Below, in pieces: positions 44,114 through 53,326 of a stretch of DNA of 64,000 nt; within the stretch, counting starts at the first letter, position 1, and each line of letters begins with the position of its first letter. This DNA is from Bryobacterales bacterium (GTDB lineage Bacteria > Acidobacteriota > Terriglobia > Bryobacterales > Bryobacteraceae), in the NCBI GenBank assembly GCA_026954325.1, contig JAIXKK010000086.1, positions 16,560 through 80,559 on the forward strand, in the 5' to 3' direction. Under the pieces are notes generated by a model, which was not told where the DNA came from, did no database searches, and saw only the letters and a program-made list of their open reading frames with translations. The position numbers and the translations under genes are program-made.

Positions 44114-44896
44114 TTAGGGCTTTTTCGGCTGCTGCGCTTCCGGCTTCGCTTCCTTGTCCTCGAACTTGATGTTGATGTCCGTCTTGAACTGTTTGTAGTC
44201 TTCGTACTTTACGGTCATGCGAATCGGCTGCGGTCCGCTGGCAAACATAAGCGTATCATTTGCCACTGTATAGGTCGGAAACCAGTACTTCCCATCCACC
44301 TGCTGCCGGTACGTTTCGAACTTCGGAAACTGTTGATCGGAACCCTTCTTCAGCAAGCCGGTAGCGCGTCCGTACGTCTTCACAATCTGCAAGTCGCGGT
44401 CATCCACATAAATCAACCCCTCGAAGTACCGCTGCCCCTGCTCCATCTTCTTTGGCTTCACCGCGAAAACGTACGTAGGGATTTCATCAAGCGTCTCCTT
44501 CCCCAGATACCGGACGTAGTACTTGTCGATATCCGCGCTGGTGAGGACGAAGGGTTGCACACTTCGTATATCCTGCTCGTCTTCGGGAGTTAACTGCAGG
44601 TTCTTCAACGTGGAAACAGGAGCCCGCACCACATGCTCGCTTCGCTTTCCGTCCCCCCCGAAAATGATGTCCGAAACCACTTCATGCCGCCCTCGCGTGT
44701 TTCCACTCTCATCGAGTTCCAAAATTCTCACCTGTTGACGATATGTGTAGTTTTCCCGCGCCTGCGCAAACTCGGACTCCTTGGCGGCAAACTTCTTGAT
44801 GATCTCATCGATTTCCGTTTGCGACGGCGTCCTGTCCGCGGCTGGAAGACCTGGCGCAAGTCCCAGCAAAACAGCTAGCAATCCGGCTCGTAGCAT
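44114..44896 (-). CDS. Exported LolA/outer-membrane-lipoprotein-sorting-like protein
   Basis: A 260-residue periplasmic protein. A signal peptide (MLRAGLLAVLLGLAPGLPAA) is followed by a helix and the antiparallel beta half-barrel typical of the COG2834/LolA-LolB fold: YTYRQQVRILELDESG, RHEVVSDIIFGGDGKRSEHV, YVFAVKPKKMEQGQRYFEGLIYVDDRDLQIVK and FPKFETYRQQVDGKYWFP. The tail is charged (EDKEAKPEAQQPKKP). These proteins bind lipid or lipoprotein acyl chains. Same strand as the radical SAM and acyl-CoA dehydrogenase genes, 48 bases from the latter. Confidence 0.78.
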   Translation of the reverse strand: MLRAGLLAVLLGLAPGLPAADRTPSQTEIDEIIKKFAAKESEFAQARENYTYRQQVRILELDESGNTRGRHEVVSDIIFGGDGKRSEHVVRAPVSTLKNLQLTPEDEQDIRSVQPFVLTSADIDKYYVRYLGKETLDEIPTYVFAVKPKKMEQGQRYFEGLIYVDDRDLQIVKTYGRATGLLKKGSDQQFPKFETYRQQVDGKYWFPTYTVANDTLMFASGPQPIRMTVKYEDYKQFKTDINIKFEDKEAKPEAQQPKKP

Positions 44897-44944
44897 CCGT
44901 TTTTCCCTTCTCTTGACTGACGGCGTTCCCCCGCCCCTGGTTTC

Positions 44945-46123
44945 CTACCGCACCCCCAACAACTGCTTGGCGATCGTCATCCGCTGCATATTGCTCGTCC
45001 CCTCGTAGATCCTTCCGATCTTGGCGTCCCGGTACAGCTTCTCCACCGGGTAGTCCTTCGTAAACCCCACGCCGCCAAAGATTTCAACCGCTCGCGACGC
45101 TGTGTTCTCCGCCACCTGCGACGCGAAATATTTCGCCATGGCGGCCTCCGTCAGAAACGGAAGCCCCCCTTGCCGCAATCTGGCGGCATTGTAGACCAGC
45201 AACCGCGACGCCTCCACCTGTGTCGCCATCTCCGCCAGTTCGAATTGCACACCCTGAAAATCCGCAATCGCCTTGCCGAACTGCTTCCGCTCCCGGGCAT
45301 AGGCAAGCGCATGATTCAACGCCCCTTGTGCAAGCCCCGTCATTTGCGCTCCGATGGCGATGCGTCCCTCGTTCAAAGTTTCAATTGCGATCTTGTACCC
45401 TTTCCCTACCTCGCCGACAATGTTCCTCTTAGGAACTCGACAATTGTCCAGAGTCAGCTCGCATGTCGAAGACGCCCGGATTCCCAACTTATCTTCCTTC
45501 TTCCCCACCTCAAATCCCGCAAACCCCCGCTCCACCAGAAAACACGTAATTCCCCGGTAACCCGCTTCCGGATTCACAGTCGCAAACAGCAGAAACAGCC
45601 CTGCCTCCGCCGCGTTGGTAATCCATAGCTTCCGCCCGTTCAGCAGGAAGTGCTCCCCCTGATCCTCGGCCCGTGTGGTCAGCGCAAAGGCATCCGACCC
45701 CGACCCTGCCTCCGACAGCGCGTAGGAACCCACCGTGTCCGACGCCAGCCGCGGAAGATAACGCCGGCGTTGCTCCTCGTTCGTCCACCGCATCATCGCG
45801 TTATTCACAAGCGTGTTCTGTACATCCACTATCACCGCCGCCGACGGGTCCACCAGCGCCAGTTCCTCAATCGCAAGCACGGCTTGGAAGAAGCTTCCGC
45901 CTTGACCTCCGTATTCCTCCGGGATCTCAATCCCCATCAGCCCCAACTCGAACATTTGTTGGATCAGATCCTTGCGAAACACACCCGCGTCGTCCATCGC
46001 GCGCACGTGAGGCCCGATCTGCTCCCGCGCGAACTTTCGAATCGTTGCCTGAAACAGCTTGTCTTCTTCGCCCAATTGCGTCAGAGCAAGAGCGGCATCC
46101 GCCGATCTGGATTCGTGCACCAT
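44945..46123 (-). CDS. Acyl-CoA dehydrogenase (short/branched-chain type)
   Basis: A 392-residue FAD enzyme that oxidises acyl-CoA to trans-2-enoyl-CoA. Visible are EEYGGQGGSFFQAVLAIEEL, YALSEAGSGSDAFALTT, KLWITNAAEAGLFLLFATV, LGIRASSTCELTLDNCRVP and VEIFGGVGFTKDYPVEKLYRD with the catalytic Glu in RIYEGTSNMQRM (about residue 378). The layout and length match SBCAD/MCAD-like enzymes. ATG at 46123 fits the family N-terminus; the frame is open 30 codons further. No electron-transfer flavoprotein genes nearby. Divergent from the GT-C-like gene across about 90 bases. Confidence 0.94.
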   Translation of the reverse strand: MVHESRSADAALALTQLGEEDKLFQATIRKFAREQIGPHVRAMDDAGVFRKDLIQQMFELGLMGIEIPEEYGGQGGSFFQAVLAIEELALVDPSAAVIVDVQNTLVNNAMMRWTNEEQRRRYLPRLASDTVGSYALSEAGSGSDAFALTTRAEDQGEHFLLNGRKLWITNAAEAGLFLLFATVNPEAGYRGITCFLVERGFAGFEVGKKEDKLGIRASSTCELTLDNCRVPKRNIVGEVGKGYKIAIETLNEGRIAIGAQMTGLAQGALNHALAYARERKQFGKAIADFQGVQFELAEMATQVEASRLLVYNAARLRQGGLPFLTEAAMAKYFASQVAENTASRAVEIFGGVGFTKDYPVEKLYRDAKIGRIYEGTSNMQRMTIAKQLLGVR

Positions 46124-46212
46124 ATGCTCCCAGTGTATAGCGCCTGTCTTCGCTCGCCGCCACAAAAATACGGCCCCCTGCCTCATTGTGAGAGAATTGG
46201 GGTTCTTTGCCA

Positions 46213-47937
46213 ATGTCGGACTGGCTGGACAACCTTTGGTGGGATCTTACCCAGCACACCGTCCTCTTTCCCTACGAGCTTGCCGTCCTCATCTTTCTTG
46301 TTCTCGTGCAAGCGGTTCCAGGATTCCGGTGGCCCTTGCTCACCGCCGCGATGCATCGGTTCCGCCTCTTCGCCAACCGGCGTCCCCTGGCCGTTGCCGC
46401 CGTTTTCCTCTTCACCCTGCTGGGCCATTTTGTCGTCGAACCCGGCTACAAAGTCCCCCCTCCCGGCGTGCATGACGAATTCAGCTATCTCCTTGCCGCC
46501 GATACCTTCGCCTCCGGACGCCTCACCAACCCGCCGCACCCGATGGGTTTCTTCTTCGAAAGTTTTCACATCCTGACCGAACCCACCTACATGTCCATGT
46601 ACCCGCCAGGCAATGGCATGATGCTGGCTTCGGGCATCCTGCTCGCCGGAAAACCGATTGCCGGCGTGTGGCTCTGCGCGGCGCTTGCCGCCGCGGCCCT
46701 CTGCTGGATGTTGCAGGGCTGGGCGCCTCCTTCCTGGGCGCTTCTGGCCAGCCTCATTTTCGCCATTCGCGTAGCATGGCTCAGCTACTGGGGAAACAGC
46801 TACTGGGGCGGTATTCTCCCCGCCCTTGGCGGAGCGCTCCTGCTCGGCGCCGTTCCCAGGCTGATGAAAAAACCGCATTGGAGCTACGCTCTCGCCCTGG
46901 GCGCCGGCATGGTGATTCTCGAGAACACCCGTCTTTACGAGGGAACCATCCTCAACCTGACGGTTGCTCTCTGGCTCCTCGTCTGGCTCTTCCGGAACCG
47001 CCGGCGCGAGATTGCCCGCCGGATAGCCAGGGCCGGCGTGCCTCTGGCGGTTCTTCTTTCCACCGCCATTCTCTGGATGGGTTACTACAACTGGCGAATC
47101 ACGGGAAACCCGCTCCTCCTCCCCTACCTCCTCAATCGCCAGAAGTTCGAGATGTACGGCAGCTTCCTCTGGCAAGCCGAACATCCCGGAAAGCACTACG
47201 ACCACGAAGTTCTGCGAAAGTTCTATGTCGAATCCGAAGGCTACCGCGGCAGGGAGGGATACCTTCGCATCCAGTTGCAGAAGCCCCAAAGACTCTGGTT
47301 TTTCTTCGTCGGTCCTGCCTTGACCCTCGCCATGATAGGCGCCTTTCCAGGCTGGAGATCCAGGCGGCTGCAACTGGCCTGGCTCAGCCTCCTCACCCTG
47401 TTTGCCGCCCACCTGCTGGTCCCCTGGAACATCCTGCCCCATTATGCCGGCCCAATCACCGCACCCATCTATCTGTTACTAATAGAAGGCTTGCGCCGCT
47501 TGACCGCTCTCCGCCGTCATGCCGTCTTCCCCGGCAGGTTGCTCAGCCGCGCCTCCGTGGCCACCGTCTTCGCCATGCTCTTCTTCCGCATGGCTGCTCC
47601 CTCTCTTGGCGTCGGCGTCTTCCAGGAATTCACCCTCCCCTGGTATTCCTATGGCCTGCACGCTAACTTTCACCGCGCCGGCGTTGAAAGAAAACTGCTC
47701 GGCATGGGCGGGGAGCACCTCGTCCTGGTGCGCTACCGGCCCAACCACCTCACGCATCAGGAATGGGTCTACAACAAGGCAGACATCGATGCTTCCCCCA
47801 TTGTCTGGGCGAGATTTGTCGAGAATCAGGCCAGGTTACAACCCCTCCTGGACTATTACAAAAATCGTAAAACTTGGATCATCTCCCCCGACGACAACCC
47901 CGACAGAATCTTCGAGTTCAAGGAGAACCCGCGATGA
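46213..47937 (+). CDS. GT-C-like polytopic membrane protein (ArnT/PMT-type)
   Basis: A 574-residue integral membrane protein with about ten helices. The first extracytoplasmic loop holds VHDEFSYLLAADTFASGRLT, where the Asp-Glu pair resembles the catalytic acid loop of GT-C glycosyltransferases of the ArnT/PMT superfamily. A Trp/Tyr-rich SYWGNSYWGGILPALGGALL follows, and the soluble C-terminal tail has WVYNKADIDASPIVWAR. Donor would be a polyprenyl-phosphate sugar; acceptor unknown. The stop overlaps the next ATG (ATGA), tying it to a small protein and an amidase. Confidence 0.7.
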   Translation: MSDWLDNLWWDLTQHTVLFPYELAVLIFLVLVQAVPGFRWPLLTAAMHRFRLFANRRPLAVAAVFLFTLLGHFVVEPGYKVPPPGVHDEFSYLLAADTFASGRLTNPPHPMGFFFESFHILTEPTYMSMYPPGNGMMLASGILLAGKPIAGVWLCAALAAAALCWMLQGWAPPSWALLASLIFAIRVAWLSYWGNSYWGGILPALGGALLLGAVPRLMKKPHWSYALALGAGMVILENTRLYEGTILNLTVALWLLVWLFRNRRREIARRIARAGVPLAVLLSTAILWMGYYNWRITGNPLLLPYLLNRQKFEMYGSFLWQAEHPGKHYDHEVLRKFYVESEGYRGREGYLRIQLQKPQRLWFFFVGPALTLAMIGAFPGWRSRRLQLAWLSLLTLFAAHLLVPWNILPHYAGPITAPIYLLLIEGLRRLTALRRHAVFPGRLLSRASVATVFAMLFFRMAAPSLGVGVFQEFTLPWYSYGLHANFHRAGVERKLLGMGGEHLVLVRYRPNHLTHQEWVYNKADIDASPIVWARFVENQARLQPLLDYYKNRKTWIISPDDNPDRIFEFKENPR

Positions 47938-48122
47938 AGGACTGGAAACAAATCGCAGCGGCGCAGGGCCTCGTGTTGCCCCAGGCGCAGATCGAATCCC
48001 ATGTTGCCTTAATGTCCCAGCTTGAGGACACTCTCAATCATCTGAAGACGAAACTTGCCGTGGATACCGAACCCGCCACGGTCTTTCAACCAGCCCCCTG
48101 GAGTGACGGAGACGCCAGATGA
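47934..48122 (+). CDS. Small AtzG/GatC-like amidase partner protein
   Basis: A 62-residue helical protein (MKDWKQIAAAQGLVLPQAQI; MSQLEDTLNHLKTKL; tail [16 protein letters not shown]). Length, helical character and the position immediately before an amidase, with four-base overlaps on both sides (ATGA at 47934 and at 48119), resemble AtzG (DUF4089), which forms a GatCAB-like complex with the amidase AtzE. The C-terminal 'FQPAPW' could wrap around the amidase. Identification rests on context and size more than on sequence motifs. Confidence 0.6.
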   Translation: MKDWKQIAAAQGLVLPQAQIESHVALMSQLEDTLNHLKTKLAVDTEPATVFQPAPWSDGDAR

Positions 48123-49507
48123 ATACCATCCGGGATGCGGGCGCAGCTCTGCGAAGCAATAAAACCACAAGTGTCGCGCTCACTCGGCAGTGCCTGGACC
48201 GCATCAACAGGCTCCAGCCCAGCCTCAATGCTTTTATTACTGTAGTATCAGAGGCCGCCCTCGCCCAAGCCGCCCGCCTCGATGCCGAACTCGCCGCTGG
48301 AGCCGACCGCGGACCTCTTCACGGCATCCCTATCGCCCTCAAGGACGTGTTTGAAACGAAAGGCATCCGTACCACCTGCGGCTCCCGGCTCTTTTACGAT
48401 CACGTCCCACGGCGCGATGCCGCCGTGGCCGAGCGCCTCGAAGCCGCCGGCTGCGTCCTGCTCGGCAAGACCGGCATGCACGAACTCGCCTACGGCGTCA
48501 CCTCCACAAACCCCCACTTCGGAGCAATCCGCAATCCATGGAATCACGGCCACGTCCCGGGAGGGTCCAGCGGCGGTTCCGGGGCCGCGGTCGCCGCCTC
48601 GATGGCTTTCATGGCAATGGGCACCGACACCGGCGGATCCATCCGCATCCCGGCTGCCTTCTGCGGAACGGTGGGCCTCAAGCCGACTTACGGCCGTGTC
48701 AGCCGCTATGGCGTTCTCCCGCTTGATTTCTCCCTCGATCACATGGGACCGCTCACACGCAGCGTGCACGACGCGGCGTTCGTCCTGCAGGCTCTCGCCG
48801 GTGAAGATCCGCGCGACCATACCTCCAGTCATCAACCTGCCGGCCGGTATTCTCCACCCGCCGGCGCAAAGCTCAATGGCATGCGCATCGGCATTCCTGA
48901 AAACTTCTACTTCGACCGGGTTGAACCGGGAATCGTTTCCGCTGTCCGCCAAACCGCCTCCGAGGCCGAGCGCCTCGGCGCAAAACTCGTAAGCGTGCAA
49001 GTCCCCGATATAGCAGGCCTCAACGCAATCGGCCGCATCATCCTGTTTGCCGAAGCCACCGCGGCCATGGAGCCGTTTCTCCACCGGCGGGACGAGATTG
49101 GACCCGATGTCCTCTCACTGCTCGACCAGGGACGCTACATTCTTGCGGCCGATTACGTCCAGGCTCAGAGGCTCCGCCGCGTCTTCCAAATCGAGTACAA
49201 CAAAGTATTTGATTCCGCGGATGTTCTGCTTACCCCCACAACGCCTAACCTCGCCCCGCGAATCGGCGAGACGACGGTCCTCCTGGACGGGTTGCCCGAG
49301 GACGCCCGCCTCGCCTCCACGCGCTTCGTTCGTGGCATTAATATCCTCGGTCTTCCGGCCCTGACCCTTCCGTGCGGTATCGTCAACGGGCTTCCCGCCA
49401 GCGCCCAATTCATCGGTAAAGCCTTCGACGAAGCCACCCTCCTCCGCATCGGCGCGGCCGTCGAAGATGCAACTGATTGCGCCGATCTCAACCCTCCGGG
49501 GCTATAA
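48119..49507 (+). CDS. Amidase signature family hydrolase (GatA/AtzE-like)
   Basis: A 462-residue amidase. The Ser-cisSer-Lys triad is complete: Lys in [14 protein letters not shown] (about residue 74), and the Ser residues in [15 protein letters not shown] and [16 protein letters not shown]. The segment [31 protein letters not shown] is typical of GatA-like enzymes. With the tiny upstream protein it may form an AtzE-AtzG type complex. True GatA would sit with GatB, which is not here, so a catabolic amidase is more likely. It follows the 62-residue gene with an ATGA overlap. Confidence 0.9.
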   Translation: MNTIRDAGAALRSNKTTSVALTRQCLDRINRLQPSLNAFITVVSEAALAQAARLDAELAAGADRGPLHGIPIALKDVFETKGIRTTCGSRLFYDHVPRRDAAVAERLEAAGCVLLGKTGMHELAYGVTSTNPHFGAIRNPWNHGHVPGGSSGGSGAAVAASMAFMAMGTDTGGSIRIPAAFCGTVGLKPTYGRVSRYGVLPLDFSLDHMGPLTRSVHDAAFVLQALAGEDPRDHTSSHQPAGRYSPPAGAKLNGMRIGIPENFYFDRVEPGIVSAVRQTASEAERLGAKLVSVQVPDIAGLNAIGRIILFAEATAAMEPFLHRRDEIGPDVLSLLDQGRYILAADYVQAQRLRRVFQIEYNKVFDSADVLLTPTTPNLAPRIGETTVLLDGLPEDARLASTRFVRGINILGLPALTLPCGIVNGLPASAQFIGKAFDEATLLRIGAAVEDATDCADLNPPGL

Positions 49508-49534
49508 TTCGAGCAGCGGAGACTCCCAATAACC

Positions 49535-50848
49535 ATGCCCCTCAGCAGGCGTCACTTTCTGCAAACCACTTCCGCCCTCGCCGCCGCGGCCCCCGCTCCG
49601 GCCACCCCGGCTACCGCAAACGGCAAGATCCAGGTCGGCGTCATCGGCACGGGAGCCCGGTCCCATGAATTGATGCAAGCCCTCATGACTGTCCCCGGCG
49701 CTCAAATCGTGGGCGTCACGGATGCCTACAAAGGCAGAGTCGAGCGCGCCCTCGAGAGGGTCGGCAACAGCGCCAGGTCTTATCCCTCGTTCAAGGACAT
49801 TCTTTCCAATAAGTCCATTGATGCCGTTGTGGTGGCCACCCCCGACCACTGGCACAAGTCCATCGTCATCCAGGCCGTCGAGGCCGGTAAGGACGTTTAT
49901 TGCGAGAAACCGCTTACCTACACCGCCGCCGAAGGCATGGAGATCGTGCGCGCAGCCGAAAAAGCCAAACGCATTGTCCAGGCCGGCAGCCAGGGCGTCA
50001 GTTCGCAAACACAAGCCAAAGCGCGCGAATGGATCCGTTCTGGAAAACTCGGCAAAGTTACCATGATTCGCGCCGCCTACAACCGTAATACTGCTTCCGG
50101 CGCGTGGATTTATCCCATTCCCCCCGACGCCTCTCCGAAAACCGTCGACTGGGAGACCTTCCTCGGCCCGGCGCCCAAACGCCCCTTTTCCCTCGAGCGC
50201 TTCTTCCGCTGGCGCTGTTATGAGGAATACTCAGGCGGCATCGCTACTGACCTGTTTGTCCACCTCTGCACCACCATTCACTACCTCATGGACGCCAAAG
50301 CTCCCAGCCGCGTCATGGCGATGGGCGAACTCTACCGCTGGACAACCAGCCGCGATGTGCCCGATACCCTCAACGCCATCCTGGAATATCCCGAAGGCTT
50401 CGCCGTCAACCTCAGCTCCACGTTCAATAACCAGCTATCCGCCGGAGGCGGCTTTCAAATCCTCGGGACCGAAGGGAGCATCGTCCTCGGAGACGGCATG
50501 AGCTTCCATGCCGAAAATGCAGTCGAGGATAATCGCTGGATTGTGGAGAGTTGGCCCTCCCGTCTGGAAGCCGAGTACTACAAAAATCCAAAGGTGCGTG
50601 AGTCCGAAATGCCGCAAACCTGGAAGCCAAAGCTGCGAGGTGAGTCGGAGGTTTATCACGAAACGGGAACGGATGCCACCGCCGCCCATCTTTCCAATTG
50701 GGTGGATTCCATTCGCTCTCGGAAGCCTCCTTACGAGGATGCCCTCGCCGGGCATCGCGCCGCCGCGTGCGCCCACATGGTGAACCGCTCGGTCAAGCAG
50801 CGCCGCATGGTGGAGTGGGACTTCCGGCAGGAAGACATCAAAGCCTGA
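49535..50848 (+). CDS. Exported Gfo/Idh/MocA-family oxidoreductase
   Basis: A 437-residue NAD(P)-dependent oxidoreductase. A Tat leader (MPLSRRHFLQTTSALAAAAP) precedes the Rossmann domain with QVGVIGTGARSHELMQALM and VVVATPDHWHKSIVIQAVEAG, followed by the family signature DVYCEKPLTYTAAEGMEIV (EKP, about residue 125). The C-terminal domain has FFRWRCYEEYSGGIATDLFVHLCTTIHYLM, carrying the catalytic-region His. Members act on sugars or inositols; the Tat export with bound cofactor is common in Bryobacterales and Planctomycetes. Possibly the last gene of the GT-C/amidase operon (27-base gap). Confidence 0.92.
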   Translation: MPLSRRHFLQTTSALAAAAPAPATPATANGKIQVGVIGTGARSHELMQALMTVPGAQIVGVTDAYKGRVERALERVGNSARSYPSFKDILSNKSIDAVVVATPDHWHKSIVIQAVEAGKDVYCEKPLTYTAAEGMEIVRAAEKAKRIVQAGSQGVSSQTQAKAREWIRSGKLGKVTMIRAAYNRNTASGAWIYPIPPDASPKTVDWETFLGPAPKRPFSLERFFRWRCYEEYSGGIATDLFVHLCTTIHYLMDAKAPSRVMAMGELYRWTTSRDVPDTLNAILEYPEGFAVNLSSTFNNQLSAGGGFQILGTEGSIVLGDGMSFHAENAVEDNRWIVESWPSRLEAEYYKNPKVRESEMPQTWKPKLRGESEVYHETGTDATAAHLSNWVDSIRSRKPPYEDALAGHRAAACAHMVNRSVKQRRMVEWDFRQEDIKA

Positions 50849-50942
50849 TCCCTATTTGGATCTGCCCCGCCGCGGGGTCCTAAGCCGGTCTCGCCCTAAT
50901 CTTTCGGGTACGGTAAGCCGATGTAGTCACAGGCGAACATCC

Positions 50943-51638
50943 GTGGCTGCGATCACCCTATTTGCGTGCGAATCTCAACCCATTGTCATCGAAGGTTTGC
51001 AACGCATTCTCGAAAGGGACCCTGAGATCCAACTTCTCGGCACGGCCTCCACGCCTTCCGAAGCCCTGCCCCGGATCTCGAGTCTCCAGCCGCAAATTGT
51101 TCTCTTCGATCAATGCGGCGGCCCGAAATTGGTCTTTCGATTCCTCAGTGACATAAAGGCTGCCTCCCCAACCTCCCTGCCCGTCCTTTGGTCGGCGGAA
51201 CTCGCCGAAGTGGAATCCTTCCGCGCCCTGCAATTAGGAGCGCGCGGCATTCTCAAGAAAACACTTCCCGTAGCCGCTATTCTCGATTGCCTGCGGGCGG
51301 TAGTCAAAGGCAACATCTGGATCGAACACAACGTTTCCAACCACGTGGCTGGCTTCCTGAACCGCAGGCAGATCCCCCGTCTAACCCCTCGCGAACGCGA
51401 AATTGTTCGCTGCCTTTGCCGCGGCTTGCGCAACAGGGAAATCGCCGATGAACTGTCCATCACCCCAGGAACCGTCAAGGTCCACCTGATGCACATCTTT
51501 GAAAAAACGGGCGTTAAAGACCGGTTCGAATTGGCGGTTCACGGCCCCGCCCTTCTTGGGTTGGAAGCCGGAGAGGAACACAACTCCTCCCCCGTCGCTC
51601 TTTCCGGAGAGGGCGCCCTTCCGCGCGGAGATTACTGA
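50943..51638 (+). CDS. NarL/LuxR-type response regulator with atypical receiver (second copy)
   Basis: A 231-residue paralogue of the regulator at 36552. The receiver-like part reads ITLFACESQPIVIEGLQRIL with one acid in place of the DD pair, IVLFDQCGG with a candidate phospho-Asp, and LGARGILKKTLP with the Lys. The LuxR HTH (about 145-200) is intact: LTPREREIVRCLCRGLRNREIADELSITPGTVKVHLMHIFEKTGV. A 35-residue tail follows. The start is GTG at 50943 with a weak Shine-Dalgarno. It lies upstream of a membrane protein gene and the Tad operon on the same strand, so it may control them. Confidence 0.86.
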   Translation: MAAITLFACESQPIVIEGLQRILERDPEIQLLGTASTPSEALPRISSLQPQIVLFDQCGGPKLVFRFLSDIKAASPTSLPVLWSAELAEVESFRALQLGARGILKKTLPVAAILDCLRAVVKGNIWIEHNVSNHVAGFLNRRQIPRLTPREREIVRCLCRGLRNREIADELSITPGTVKVHLMHIFEKTGVKDRFELAVHGPALLGLEAGEEHNSSPVALSGEGALPRGDY

Positions 51639-51639
51639 T

Positions 51640-53310
51640 TTGGCAACTTCACTGGACGCTTCTCCCCCCACGATTCGCCAAGCCGTCCCGAACATCCACT
51701 CGAAGCCGTGGGTCCGCTTCCTCCTCCCCTCCTATTCCGACTGCTTGTTCCTCGCCGTCCTGCTATGGCTCGCCTCCACGGGAAACGGTACTTGGGCGGG
51801 CCTGCTGGCCGATGGGGATACCGGGTGGCACATCCGGACCGGAGAGTGGATCCTTGAGCACCACGCCGTGCCCACTCAGGACTTGTTTTCCTTCACTAAA
51901 GCTGGACAGGCCTGGTACGCCTGGGAGTGGCTCACTGATGTCCTGTATGCCTTCTTGCACGGCTTGGCTGGCCTTAAAGGCTTGGTCCTGCTCTCCGCTC
52001 TGGTCATTGCAGCCTTCGGAACCATCCTGTTCCGCCACATGATCGCCCGCGGCGCGACGCCCTTCGCGGCGCTGGCCGTTTCCCTGCTGGTCTTCGGCGC
52101 TTCGTCCATTCACTACCTCGCGCGCCCCCATATATTCACCCTCCTGGGGCTGACCGTCTCCCTTTGGATCATTGATTCCGACCGCCGCAATCCCTCCGCC
52201 CGCGTCTGGCTCCTCGTCCCAATCACTCTCCTGTGGGTCAACATGCACGGCGGTTTCCTCGGGCTCATCGCCTGTCTGGGACTGCTGGTGGTCGGATCTT
52301 TCCTCGAGTCCGCCGGTGCCGTCTTCCTCGACGGCGCCCCCTGGAATCCGGCGCCCGCGCGCCGCTACGGCCTGCTTACCGCCTTGTGCGTTGCCTCCTC
52401 TCTTCTCAACCCCTATGGCTGGCGCCTTCATCAGCACGTAGCCGCCTACCTGCGTTCGGATTGGATCAGGAACAACATCCAGGAATTTTTGTCCCCCGTG
52501 TTTCGTTCGGAAAGCGCCCTCCAGTTTGAAGTGATGCTCTTTGCCGGTCTGATGACCGTCGCGTGGCTGGTTTCGCGGCGGTCCTTCGTCCCGGCTCTCT
52601 GGATTCTGTTCTGGGCTCATCAGGCCCTCGCCAGCATCCGGCACGTCCCCGTGTTCATGATTGTTTCCGCCCCTTTCGTGGCCGCCGCTCTTACCCGCCT
52701 CTGGCGGATTTGGGTCGAGCCGGCCGGCGGGAAATCCTTCCGTGGCATCTTCGCCGGCCTGGCCCGCGACATGGCGCCCGGGTGCGCTCGAACCAGCCTA
52801 TGGATCGCCGCGGTTACATCTGCCTTCATCCTGCTTCCTGAATCCGCCGTTCGCTGGCCCAAGGATTTCCCGGAAGCAAAGTTCCCCGTCCGCATGGCGG
52901 CTCTCCACCAACAACGGTTGATCTCCGGACGCACGCTAACCGAGGACCAGTGGGCGGACTACCTCATTTATCGCGGCTACCCCGCGCAAAAAGTCTTCGT
53001 TGACGGCCGCAGCGATTTCTTTGGAAGCGAATTCGGTGATCCCTATCTGCACATGATGCAGGGCAGGTGGGACTGGGAGCAACTGCTCGACAAGTACCGC
53101 ATCGACACGGTCTTCAGCCCTGCCGGGTGGCCTCTCACCTCTCTGCTCAAGCAAAGTCGCGCATGGCGTCTTGTCGATGACGGCGGCAATGCTCTCCTCT
53201 TTGAAAAGGTACCTTCGTACCCAGTACCTTCCGCCCAGCAAAACGACTCTCCACGGAAAAAAGCTCAGCCATTATCTAATGAAAATCCCCGACCGGGCCG
53301 AACTTACTAA
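51640..53310 (+). CDS. Large polytopic membrane protein, GT-C-like, function unknown
   Basis: A 556-residue protein with about ten membrane helices and a C-terminal soluble tail. The first outside loop contains ADGDTGWHIRTGEWILEHH, then AWEWLTDVLYAFLH. The acidic DGD/E pattern after the first helix and the periplasmic C-terminus (QKVFVDGRSDFFGSEFGDPY) resemble GT-C glycosyltransferase relatives. TTG at 51640 is chosen because GGAG lies 9 bases upstream and the LuxR gene ends at 51638; an ATG at 51499 would overlap LuxR heavily. Substrate unknown; the location beside the Tad operon may hint at pilus or surface glycosylation. Confidence 0.7.
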   Translation: MATSLDASPPTIRQAVPNIHSKPWVRFLLPSYSDCLFLAVLLWLASTGNGTWAGLLADGDTGWHIRTGEWILEHHAVPTQDLFSFTKAGQAWYAWEWLTDVLYAFLHGLAGLKGLVLLSALVIAAFGTILFRHMIARGATPFAALAVSLLVFGASSIHYLARPHIFTLLGLTVSLWIIDSDRRNPSARVWLLVPITLLWVNMHGGFLGLIACLGLLVVGSFLESAGAVFLDGAPWNPAPARRYGLLTALCVASSLLNPYGWRLHQHVAAYLRSDWIRNNIQEFLSPVFRSESALQFEVMLFAGLMTVAWLVSRRSFVPALWILFWAHQALASIRHVPVFMIVSAPFVAAALTRLWRIWVEPAGGKSFRGIFAGLARDMAPGCARTSLWIAAVTSAFILLPESAVRWPKDFPEAKFPVRMAALHQQRLISGRTLTEDQWADYLIYRGYPAQKVFVDGRSDFFGSEFGDPYLHMMQGRWDWEQLLDKYRIDTVFSPAGWPLTSLLKQSRAWRLVDDGGNALLFEKVPSYPVPSAQQNDSPRKKAQPLSNENPRPGRTY

Positions 53311-53326
53311 TGGAGATCAGGAAATC

